From Methylorubrum extorquens (lineage in GTDB: Bacteria; Pseudomonadota; Alphaproteobacteria; Rhizobiales; Beijerinckiaceae), in the NCBI GenBank assembly GCA_019695455.1, contig JAEUAC010000122.1, positions 1-11,683 on the forward strand: a stretch of DNA of 11,683 nt, read 5' to 3'. This document shows, piece after piece, positions 5,909 to 11,683 of this stretch. The position numbers were made by a program, and so were the translations under genes. The first letter of the stretch is position 1; each line of letters begins with the position of its first letter. Below the pieces are notes generated by a model, which saw nothing but the letters and a program-made list of their open reading frames with translations, made no database searches and was not told where the DNA came from.

Positions 5909-8881
5909 TTAACGAATCGACAAGACCGCACCGTCCGCCCCGTCCGGTCCGACGTCCGCCCAGCGCCGCCACATGCCCCGGAACGCGTCGCCGAGCATGG
6001 CGCCGAGCCCCGCATGGTCCATGGCGGGCGAGGCCGCCATGCGATCCCGCAGACCGTGCCGGATGCGCCGGAGCCTGTCCGGGTCCCGCGCCAGCGCGGT
6101 CGCCGTGTCGACGTAGCCGTCGACCGAAAGGGCCGAGAGCTCGGCGAGCCCGACGGACTCCAGGATCCCGAAGCCGAGGCGGGCCACGCAGTGACGGCCC
6201 GTCAGCGAGACGAACGGCACGCCCATGTAGAGCGTGTCGAGGCTCGTCGTGCCGCCGTTGTAGGGGAAGGGATCGAGGCAGACGTCGACCCGGCGGTAGA
6301 GCACGAACCGGTTCTCCGGCGTGCGCGGCTCGAAGTCGATGCGGTCGAGCGGCAAGCCGTGCGCCGCGAAGCGGCGCTCCACGTCGCCCCGGACCTTGGC
6401 GGTCTCGATGCCCGCGATCTCGCAGAGGAGCCGCGCGTCCGGCAGGTCCGCGAGGATGCGGCTCCAGGCGTCCAGCGTCGAATCGCTCAGCTTGGACGCG
6501 TTGTTGAAGGAGCCGAAGGTCACGAACCCGTTCCCCTCGAAGGGCGGCCGGTCGGCCGGCTCGGGGCAGAGCGGGTGGGCCTGATAGCAGAACGAGAGCC
6601 GCGGCACGCGCCACAGCGTCTCGACGCTCCAGCCTTCGCCGTCGCCCTCCGGCTCCGTGACGTCGCCGAGCCGGTAGTCGATCGCCGTCATGCCGATCGT
6701 GCCCGGATAGCCGATCCAGGTGAACTGCACGGGCGCGGGCTTGCGGGCGAAGATGCCGAGACGGTTCCCGGCCGTGTGCCCGGAGAGGTCGACCAGGATG
6801 TCGATGCCGTCCGCCTCGATCCGGTCCGCGGCCGTGTCGTCGTCGATGCGGCGGATGCAGGTCCAATGGTCGAACAGCTCGCGGAGCCGGTCCGTCGCCT
6901 CGTCGACGAGGATCGTGTTCGAATAGGCGAACGTCTCGAAGGCGTCGGGGGGCAGGTTCCGCAGCGCGGGTTCGAAGAAGTAGTTCACCGAATGCTGGCG
7001 CAGGTCGCCGGACACGAAGCCCACGCGCAGTCGCCGCTCCGGATCGCGATCGTTGCGGAACGGCCGCTGGCGCAGGAGCGGGTCGCAGAAGGTCCGGCCG
7101 AAATGCCGGGCGTCCTCGGCCATCTCGTCGGGCCCGACATCGTCCCGGTAGAGCCTCTGGAACAGGGCGTGGCTGTAGGCGGCCATCCCCGTGATCGCCC
7201 GGATGGACGTGCTCCCGTGCGCGCCGACCGCGGCGCGGAGGAGTTCGAGGCTGTCCGCGATCTCGCGCAGGTCGACGGTGCCGATGCTGTCGTCCCGGCA
7301 GGCGGAGGCGCGTTCGTAGAGCCGCATCGCGTCGTCGCGGCGGCCCATCTCGCCGTACAGGCCGGCCAGGTTGATGAGCGTCGGCGCATGCGTCGGGGCG
7401 AGCGCGACGGCGGCCTCGAACGCCTCGGCCGCCTCCTCGAAGCGGCGGCCCGCCTTCAGCACGTTGCCGAGATTGTTGTGCGCGGCGACGTAGGTCGGGT
7501 CGATCGCGATCGCCTGCCGAAGCGCCGCCTCGGCTTCCCCGGTCAGCGTCATGATGCGGTAGGCGTCCGCGACGTTGTTCAGGGCCTCGATGAAGTCGGG
7601 CTTGGCCTCCACGGCGCGCGCGTATTCGTCGAGAGCCTGCCGGAAGCGGAACTCGCGCGCGAAGCAGTTGCCGAGGTTGTAGCGGAGGTTCGCGTCGGCG
7701 GGCGCGATCCGAACGGCCTCGATCAGGCAGGCCTTCGCCTCCTCGGTGCGGTCGAGCGCGAGCAGCACCGTCCCGAGATTGCTGTGGATGTCGGCGACGT
7801 CCGGCCGGAGCGTGCGCGCCGTCTCGAACTCCGCCAGCGCTTCCTGGAGGCGCCCGGATTCGCGCAGGAGGTTGCCGAGGTTGTTGCGGGCGAAGGCGTG
7901 CTCGGGGTCCAGCCGGATGGCGGCCCGCATCCGGGCCTCGGCCACGTCGGCGCGGCCCAGGTCGGCGAGGGCGAGGCCGAGATGGCACAACGCCGTCGCG
8001 TAGTCGGGCTGGATCGCGAGCGCGCGCTCGTAGGCCGCGACGGCGTCCTCCGGGCGTTTCAGGTTGGCGAGCGCGAGGCCGAGATTGTTCCAGGCGAGCG
8101 CGTAATCCGGCCGCAGCGCGACGGCGTCCCTCAGGTGACGCTCGGCCTCCGCGAACTCGCCGAGATCCTGGCACGTGCTGCCGAGGTTGTTGAGCGTCTG
8201 GGCGTCGCGCGGATCGAGCGCGGTCGCGAGCCGGAGCGAGTCCGCGGCCTCGACCAGCCGACCCTGCCGGTTCAGCACGATCCCGCGCGTCCGGTGGATG
8301 CCCGCGACCTCGGCGTTCCGGTCGATCGCGAGCCCCGCGAGCGATTCGGCGAGGTCGAGGCGGCCCGAATCGAGGGCCACGCAGGCGGCGAGATGCAGCG
8401 CGTCGGCGTTCCCGGAATCCAGGAGCACCGCCACGTCGCAGACCGCCTCGGCCGCCTCGAGCCGCTGCTCGGCATGGTAGCGCAGGCCGTGCGCGAGAAG
8501 CCGCGTGACGAAGCGGCCGCGGTCGGCGAGGTCGGCCCCGGCCCAGTCCCGGCCGGCATAGCTCAGGAGGAGGGCGCGCATCTCCGGCAGGCGCGACTGC
8601 GCGAGCAGGGCGTCCGCGAGCGCGAACCAATGCGACGACGCGGTCGCGTCCGCCTTCAGGGCCGCGGCGAGATGCGGGACGGCCTCCGTGTGACGGCCCT
8701 GCTCGGCCTGGATCCGGCCGAGGCCGAAGACGGCCCTGGCGTCGCTCGGATCGGCCCGGACGGCCTGCCGATACAGGCTCTCGGCCTGGTCCAGCCGGCC
8801 CTTGGCCCGACGGGCATCCGCGCGCCGCAGGAGGTCTGACGTCCCGGCGGGGGGAGGGGAGGGCCTTGAACGCGGGTGCAT
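5909..8881 (-). CDS. TPR-GT41 protein O-glycosyltransferase, probably acting on flagellin
   Basis: A 990-residue cytoplasmic protein of the SPINDLY/O-GlcNAc-transferase type. Residues about 14-530 are TPR repeats: an irregular first part, then at least eight regular 34-residue repeats (LNNLGSTCQDLGEFAEAERHL at 230 onwards, WNNLGLAL, RNNLGNLL, HSNLGTVL, YNLGNCF, HNNLGNVL). Residues about 616-975 are the GT41 catalytic region: RVGFVSGDLRQH (His630), ILVDLSGHTAGNRLGIFARKPAPVQ (697-718) with WIGYPGTIGM, FGSFNNASKLS (Lys797, matching the nucleotide-sugar-binding lysine of human OGT) and NGGTTSLDTL (875-884). All main motifs are present, so the enzyme should be active. The sugar cannot be read from sequence. 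Its position between the flagellin genes and flbT points to Ser/Thr glycosylation of flagellin, as for the TPR-GT FlmG of Caulobacter. The ATG at 8881 has no adjacent Shine-Dalgarno sequence, only a palindrome. Confidence 0.88.
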   Translation of the reverse strand: MHPRSRPSPPPAGTSDLLRRADARRAKGRLDQAESLYRQAVRADPSDARAVFGLGRIQAEQGRHTEAVPHLAAALKADATASSHWFALADALLAQSRLPEMRALLLSYAGRDWAGADLADRGRFVTRLLAHGLRYHAEQRLEAAEAVCDVAVLLDSGNADALHLAACVALDSGRLDLAESLAGLAIDRNAEVAGIHRTRGIVLNRQGRLVEAADSLRLATALDPRDAQTLNNLGSTCQDLGEFAEAERHLRDAVALRPDYALAWNNLGLALANLKRPEDAVAAYERALAIQPDYATALCHLGLALADLGRADVAEARMRAAIRLDPEHAFARNNLGNLLRESGRLQEALAEFETARTLRPDVADIHSNLGTVLLALDRTEEAKACLIEAVRIAPADANLRYNLGNCFAREFRFRQALDEYARAVEAKPDFIEALNNVADAYRIMTLTGEAEAALRQAIAIDPTYVAAHNNLGNVLKAGRRFEEAAEAFEAAVALAPTHAPTLINLAGLYGEMGRRDDAMRLYERASACRDDSIGTVDLREIADSLELLRAAVGAHGSTSIRAITGMAAYSHALFQRLYRDDVGPDEMAEDARHFGRTFCDPLLRQRPFRNDRDPERRLRVGFVSGDLRQHSVNYFFEPALRNLPPDAFETFAYSNTILVDEATDRLRELFDHWTCIRRIDDDTAADRIEADGIDILVDLSGHTAGNRLGIFARKPAPVQFTWIGYPGTIGMTAIDYRLGDVTEPEGDGEGWSVETLWRVPRLSFCYQAHPLCPEPADRPPFEGNGFVTFGSFNNASKLSDSTLDAWSRILADLPDARLLCEIAGIETAKVRGDVERRFAAHGLPLDRIDFEPRTPENRFVLYRRVDVCLDPFPYNGGTTSLDTLYMGVPFVSLTGRHCVARLGFGILESVGLAELSALSVDGYVDTATALARDPDRLRRIRHGLRDRMAASPAMDHAGLGAMLGDAFRGMWRRWADVGPDGADGAVLSIR

Positions 8882-8887
8882 GGATGA

Positions 8888-8904
8888 TTCCGGGCGGCCC
8901 GGAA
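8888..8904 (-). promoter_or_regulatory. 17-bp palindrome between Shine-Dalgarno and ATG
   Basis: TTCCGGGC and GCCCGGAA flank a single central base. In RNA it would fold as a 6-bp UUCCGG/CCGGAA stem with a 5-base loop, 6 bases before the glycosyltransferase ATG. The nearest good Shine-Dalgarno (GAGGA, 8912-8908) is 26 bases from the ATG, but only 9 bases if the stem is folded out. It could instead be a DNA operator. Confidence 0.6.
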
Positions 8905-8977
8905 CGATCCTCCGGTATGGTAAACCGGGGCTTAAGACCGCGGACGATCGCCGTCTCGGCGCCGCCCGTCCGCGGGC

Positions 8978-9001
8978 GACGGCGGGCCGGAGCCCGCCGT
9001 C
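8978..9001 (-). terminator. 3' hairpin of downstream flagellin gene
   Basis: A perfect 10-bp stem (8978-8987 with 8992-9001) begins 3 bases after the flagellin TGA. On the transcribed strand the loop is TCCG closed by C-G, a UNCG-class tetraloop of high stability. No U tract follows, so it may protect the mRNA 3' end or attenuate read-through into the glycosyltransferase gene rather than end transcription completely. Confidence 0.6.
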
Positions 9002-9004
9002 GGG

Positions 9005-10171
9005 TCAGCGCAGGAGCTGCAGGACGTTCTGCTGGGCCGTGTTGGCGAGCGACAGGGCCGAGATCGCGAGCGACTGGCGGGTGGAGAGCGCCTGCGAGTT
9101 CGCCGCCTCCTCGTTCAGGTCCGCGTTGACGAGGTTCGAGGAGCCCGTCTGCAGCGTGTTGACGAGGTTCTTCGTGAAGTCCTGCCGGTTCTGCACGATC
9201 GTCAGCTTGGAGCCGAACGAGGTCGCGTAGGACCGGAGCCGGGACGTCGCCGTCGTCAGGCTCGTCAGCGTCGCGTCGATGTCGGTGTTCTTCGTGAACG
9301 AGTTGGTCGCGTCCAGCGTGACGCCGGTTAAGCTCAGGCCGGCCGAGGTCGCATCGACGTTCTTCAGCGTGACGTTGGAGGTGTTGTCCGAGTTGAACGC
9401 GACCTTGAGCTGCTTCGTCGTGTCGCTCGAATTGATGAGGTTCGTGCCGTTGAAGCTCGCGTCGTTCGCCAGCTGGTCGATCTGGTTCAGGAGGTCGTTG
9501 TATTGCTGGGCGAAGTTCGCGCGCGCCTCGAGGCCGTTGACCGTGAGGTCGGCCGTGTTGTTCGCCTCGTTGTAGTAGGTCGTGCCCGGCTTGTCGGCGG
9601 CGACCGACGAGAAGCCGAGGGCCGTGAGCGTCGTGCCCGTCGTGATCTCGATCCGGCCGACGCCGTTCACGGCAATGCGCTTGCTCGTCGAATCGCGGGA
9701 GAAGATGGACGAGCCGGCGGCCGCGTTGAGGCCCGCGATCGCGGTGTCGAGCGTGGAGCCCGACGCGAGCGAGAAGGATTTCGCCACGCCGTCGATCGTG
9801 AAGCTGATCGTCTGGGCAGAGGCCGAGGACGCGTAGTCCGTCGACGCCGTCCCGGTTGTCGTGATGGCGGTCGCCTTCGCCTGGTTGCCGACCGACTTCG
9901 CAGAATCGACCAGCTTCTGGATGTTGGTGATGCCGGAATTGGCGGCCTGGATGGTCTGGATCCCGTTCGAAATCCCGTCGAGCAGGGCCGACAGGTCTCC
10001 GGCGCGGCTGTCGAGAGCGGCCGCCGTGAAGAAGTTGAGCGGGTTGTCGAGCGCCGAGTTGACCTTCTTGCCGGTGGCGAGGCGGTTCTGCGTGGTGCCG
10101 AGGAGATCGGCCGTATTCTGCGCCGACAGGAGATTCTGGCGGGTGGCGGACGTGAGAACGATGTCGGACAT
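9005..10171 (-). CDS. fliC: Flagellin (paralog 1)
   Basis: A 388-residue filament subunit, exported by the flagellar type III system without a cleaved signal. The N-terminal D0/D1 helices are clear (MSDIVLTSATRQNLLSAQ, LLGTTQNRLATGKKVNSALDNPLNFFTA, ISNGIQTIQAAN, IQKLVDSAKS), as is the C-terminal D0/D1 (LRSYATSFGSKLTIVQNRQDFTKN, LNEEAANSQALSTRQSLAISALSL, ending AQQNVLQLLR). The central surface domain, about residues 105-215, is rich in Thr, Ser and Ala, a good target for O-glycosylation. There is no cysteine. The ATG at 10171 is preceded by GAGGA with 5 bases between. It is about 86% identical (hand count) to the second flagellin just upstream. The adjacent glycosyltransferase and flbT suggest glycosylated, FlbT-regulated flagellin. 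Its own promoter is probably in the 305-base gap upstream. Confidence 0.96.
   Translation of the reverse strand: MSDIVLTSATRQNLLSAQNTADLLGTTQNRLATGKKVNSALDNPLNFFTAAALDSRAGDLSALLDGISNGIQTIQAANSGITNIQKLVDSAKSVGNQAKATAITTTGTASTDYASSASAQTISFTIDGVAKSFSLASGSTLDTAIAGLNAAAGSSIFSRDSTSKRIAVNGVGRIEITTGTTLTALGFSSVAADKPGTTYYNEANNTADLTVNGLEARANFAQQYNDLLNQIDQLANDASFNGTNLINSSDTTKQLKVAFNSDNTSNVTLKNVDATSAGLSLTGVTLDATNSFTKNTDIDATLTSLTTATSRLRSYATSFGSKLTIVQNRQDFTKNLVNTLQTGSSNLVNADLNEEAANSQALSTRQSLAISALSLANTAQQNVLQLLR
10023..10105. repeat. 83-base tract identical to 11492-11574
   Basis: This stretch inside flagellin paralog 1 is base-for-base identical to 11492-11574 in paralog 2, including all synonymous positions. 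It encodes the D0/D1 helix from the GTTQNRLATGKK region to NPLNFFTA. The surrounding sequence differs at several silent sites, so the tract looks like gene conversion or strong constraint between the copies. Confidence 0.85.
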
Positions 10172-10410
10172 GGCGATCCTCGTGATCCCTATGCCCCGGT
10201 CGCGGGGGATCGCCCCCCTGATGCGCCCGCCGATCTTTCGATTGCCTTAACCCTAACCAGTCGTTGACCAGACGATTGTTGCATTGTGTCACGCCGACCA
10301 GGTCGACCGCCGGCGCGTTCGGCTGGAACTGCACTGATCGTATCTGGTCTCTGCTGATCGCTTCCGCGACGGGCGACGCCCCGGCGGACGGGAAGGCGCC
10401 GAACGCGAAA
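10172..10410 (-). promoter_or_regulatory. Promoter and structured leader of flagellin paralog 1
   Basis: No gene is evident in this stretch. Near the ATG lie three mutually exclusive pairings: GGCGATCC (plus 10172-10179) with GGATCGCC (10207-10214), a GGGGG/CCCCC hairpin (10204-10208 with 10213-10217), and CCCC/GGGG (10194-10197 with 10204-10207). Further upstream are TTAACCCTAACC (10247-10258), three ACCAG copies (10256, 10267, 10297), a CGACC-A-GGTCG palindrome (10295-10305) and two CTGATCG copies 20 bases apart (10334, 10354). A 10-bp inverted repeat spans 10314-10323 and 10398-10407. I could not identify a promoter of a known sigma class: the closest sigma-54-like match has 11 instead of 10 bases between GG and GC. 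Confidence 0.5.
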
Positions 10411-10432
10411 CGGCGGGGCTCTCGCCCCGCCG
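10411..10432 (-). terminator. Terminator of flagellin paralog 2
   Basis: A perfect 9-bp stem, CGGCGGGGC (10411-10419) with GCCCCGCCG (10424-10432), reads leftward with a GAGA (GNRA) loop and is followed by TTTCGCG. It is the best intrinsic terminator in the window, although the U tract is short. It lies 45 bases beyond the flagellin stop, after another hairpin. Confidence 0.7.
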
Positions 10433-10444
10433 TCCCGGTCGATG

Positions 10445-10464
10445 CGGCGGGCTCGCGCCCGCCG
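10445..10464 (-). terminator. First 3' hairpin of flagellin paralog 2
   Basis: An 8-bp stem (CGGCGGGC 10445-10452 with GCCCGCCG 10457-10464) starts 12 bases after the flagellin TAA. The transcribed loop is GCGA, a GNRA tetraloop. The stem core is the same as in the hairpin after the other flagellin gene, so it was probably duplicated with the gene. No U tract follows; mRNA 3'-end protection is as likely as termination. Confidence 0.55.
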
Positions 10465-10476
10465 GGAGGGTTCGCC

Positions 10477-11640
10477 TTAGCGGAGCAGCTGCAGGACGTT
10501 CTGCTGCGCCTGGTTCGAGAGCGACAGCGCCGAGATCGCGAGCGACTGGCGGGTCGACAGGGCCTGGGAGTTCGCCGCTTCCTCGTTCAGGTCCGCGTTG
10601 ACGAGGTTGGAGGAGCCCGTCTGCAGCGTGTTGATGAGGTTCTTGGTGAAATCCTGCCGGTTCTGCACGATCGTCAGGTTCGAGCCGAACGACGTCGCGT
10701 AGGTCCGGAGCTTGGACGTGGCGTTGCCGAGCGACGTGAGCGCGGTGTCGATGTCGGTGTTCTGCGTGAACGACTTCGACGCGTCCAGCGTGACGGCCGT
10801 GAGGCTCAGGCCGGCCGACGTGGCGTCGACGTTCTTGAGGGTCACGTTCGACGTGTTGTCGGCGTTGAAGGCGATCTTGAGCTGCTTCGACGTGTCGCTC
10901 GAGTTGATGAGGTTCGTGCCGTTGAAGCTCGCATCGTTCGAGAGCTGGTCGATCTGGCTCAGCAGGTCGTTGTACTGCTGGGCGAAGTTCGACCGGGCCT
11001 CGAGGCCGTTGACCGTCAGATCGGCCGAGTTGTTCGACTCGTTGTAGTAGGTCGTGGTCGCCTTGTCGGTGCCGTTGGTCGAGAAGCCGATGGCGGTCGC
11101 GTTCGCGCCCGTGATCTCGATCTTGCCGACGCCGTTGACGGCGACGCGCTTGCCGGTCGAGTCCTTCGAGAACACCGACGAGCCCGCGGCCGCGTTGAGG
11201 CCGGCGATCGCCGTGTCGAGCGAGGAGCCCGAGGCGAGCGAGAAGGACTTCGCGACGCCGTCGATCGTGAAGTTGATCGTGGCCGCCGCCGTGGCGGACG
11301 CGTAGTCGGCCGAGCCGGTGCCCGTCGTCGTGATGGCAGTCGCCTTGGCCTGGTTCGCGACGGACTTCGCCGAGTCGACCAGCTTCTGGATGTTGGTGAT
11401 GCCCGTGTTGGCCGCCTGGATGGTCTGGATGCCGTTCGAGATGCCGTCCAGCAGGCCGGAGAGATCGCCGGCGCGGCTGTCGAGCGACTGGGCCGTGAAG
11501 AAGTTGAGCGGGTTGTCGAGCGCCGAGTTGACCTTCTTGCCGGTGGCGAGGCGGTTCTGCGTGGTGCCGAGGAGGTCGGCCGTGCCCTGCGCGGAGAGCA
11601 GGTTCTGGCGGGTGGCCGCCGTGAGGACGATACCGGACAT
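10477..11640 (-). CDS. fliC: Flagellin (paralog 2)
   Basis: A 387-residue flagellin, the tandem copy of the gene at 9005-10171. Both terminal D0/D1 regions are nearly the same. Differences concentrate in the surface domain (YASATAAATINF, GANATAIGFSTNGTDKATTT) and in one C-terminal D1 stretch near VTLDASKSFTQNTDIDTALTSLGN. The two proteins may be mixed, or placed at different points along one filament. I chose the ATG at 11640 (MSGIVLTAATRQ) because it aligns with the start of the paralog. An in-frame ATG at 11652 (adding MDHS) lies 13 bases from the strong AGGAGGT (11672-11666), against 25 bases for 11640, so the longer start remains possible. Two tetraloop hairpins follow the TAA. The promoter lies outside the window. 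Confidence 0.95.
   Translation of the reverse strand: MSGIVLTAATRQNLLSAQGTADLLGTTQNRLATGKKVNSALDNPLNFFTAQSLDSRAGDLSGLLDGISNGIQTIQAANTGITNIQKLVDSAKSVANQAKATAITTTGTGSADYASATAAATINFTIDGVAKSFSLASGSSLDTAIAGLNAAAGSSVFSKDSTGKRVAVNGVGKIEITGANATAIGFSTNGTDKATTTYYNESNNSADLTVNGLEARSNFAQQYNDLLSQIDQLSNDASFNGTNLINSSDTSKQLKIAFNADNTSNVTLKNVDATSAGLSLTAVTLDASKSFTQNTDIDTALTSLGNATSKLRTYATSFGSNLTIVQNRQDFTKNLINTLQTGSSNLVNADLNEEAANSQALSTRQSLAISALSLSNQAQQNVLQLLR
11492..11574. repeat. 83-base tract identical to 10023-10105
   Basis: Partner copy in flagellin paralog 2, in the same orientation 1469 bases away. Recombination between the two copies would delete one flagellin unit and leave a single hybrid gene. Confidence 0.85.
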
Positions 11641-11683
11641 GCTGTGATCCATTTCTGATCGTTAGACCTCCTGTTTCTGGAGG
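11641..11683 (-). promoter_or_regulatory. Leader of flagellin paralog 2 with SD-pairing element (partial)
   Basis: Read leftward, CCTCC (11683-11679) stands 6 bases before AGGAGGT (11672-11666). CCUCC can pair with GGAGG over 5 bp and hide the ribosome-binding site. CGATCAG (11661-11655) also occurs twice upstream of the other flagellin. The window ends inside this leader, so the helix may be longer and no promoter can be judged. Confidence 0.5.

Larger units (their letters stand above)
8882..9004 (-). promoter_or_regulatory. Leader of the glycosyltransferase gene
   Basis: This 123-base gap holds, in the leftward direction, the end hairpin of the flagellin gene (9001-8978) and a smaller one (GCCCG 8964-8968, CGGGC 8973-8977). 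Next comes TTAA-N7-TTTAC (8935-8920), one mismatch from the CtrA box TTAA-N7-TTAAC. GAGGA (8912-8908) and a 17-bp palindrome (8904-8888) follow just before the ATG at 8881. The CtrA assignment is only a pattern match. Confidence 0.4.

Noticed and set aside
6014..8839. 941-residue plus-strand reading frame opposite the glycosyltransferase
   Set aside because: Mirror of a real TPR-GT41 gene; repetitive, charged, low-complexity translation and no start signal.
10247..10258. Telomere-like GGTTAGGGTTAA motif
   Set aside because: Only two partial repeats in a bacterial gap; more likely part of a promoter or chance.
10270..10300. Leftward sigma-54 promoter for flagellin 1
   Set aside because: The best candidate has GG and GC 11 bases apart, not 10, and a poor -24 element.
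5379..10334. 1651-residue minus-strand reading frame across flbT, the glycosyltransferase and flagellin 1
   Set aside because: Runs out of frame through three well-supported genes; the composition is low-complexity Arg/Pro/Gly.
10264..11658. 464-residue plus-strand reading frame opposite flagellin 2
   Set aside because: Antisense shadow of a clear flagellin; a similar shadow appears opposite the other copy.

Overview
The window looks like chromosomal DNA from a high-GC alphaproteobacterium, most likely of the order Hyphomicrobiales (Methylobacterium/Microvirga-like). The grounds are uniformly GC-rich coding DNA, the alphaproteobacterial flagellar regulators FliX and FlbT, a short FlgJ/CheL-type rod protein without a peptidoglycan hydrolase domain, and flagellins of about 388 residues. 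The genus cannot be fixed from the sequence alone. I see no tRNA, rRNA, insertion sequence, CRISPR array or phage gene.

Layout from left to right. Positions 97-2376 (minus) encode a CHASE2 membrane-anchored class III adenylate cyclase. It lies 26 bases downstream of fliX (2403-2813, minus), so the two are probably co-transcribed. A 207-base divergent intergenic region carries a perfect 7-bp inverted repeat that resembles a FlbD enhancer, and a possible sigma-54 promoter about 100 bases from it. It leads into the rightward operon flgI, flgJ-type rod protein and a FlgN-like chaperone (3021-4955), whose genes overlap by 1 and 17 bases. After a relatively AT-rich, palindrome-filled gap comes a small FlaG-like gene (5083-5448). 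It converges on flbT (5456-5869, minus), and both stop codons lie inside a shared 9-bp hairpin.

The right half runs entirely leftward. Two tandem flagellin paralogs (9005-10171 and 10477-11640, about 86% identical by hand count) are followed by a 990-residue TPR plus GT41 (SPINDLY/O-GlcNAc-transferase type) glycosyltransferase (5909-8881) and then flbT. This suggests a filament module: make flagellin, O-glycosylate it, and control its mRNA through FlbT.

The most interesting unexplained signal is RNA structure. The first flagellin leader contains an 8-bp element that can pair with the ribosome-binding site, in competition with a local hairpin. The second flagellin leader contains an anti-Shine-Dalgarno CCUCC just before its AGGAGG. 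The glycosyltransferase gene has a 17-bp palindrome between its only good Shine-Dalgarno sequence and its ATG. Both flagellin genes end in hairpins sharing a CGGCGGG stem core and capped by UNCG or GNRA tetraloops. Together these suggest post-transcriptional control of the filament module. All structures were found by eye and none was folded computationally.
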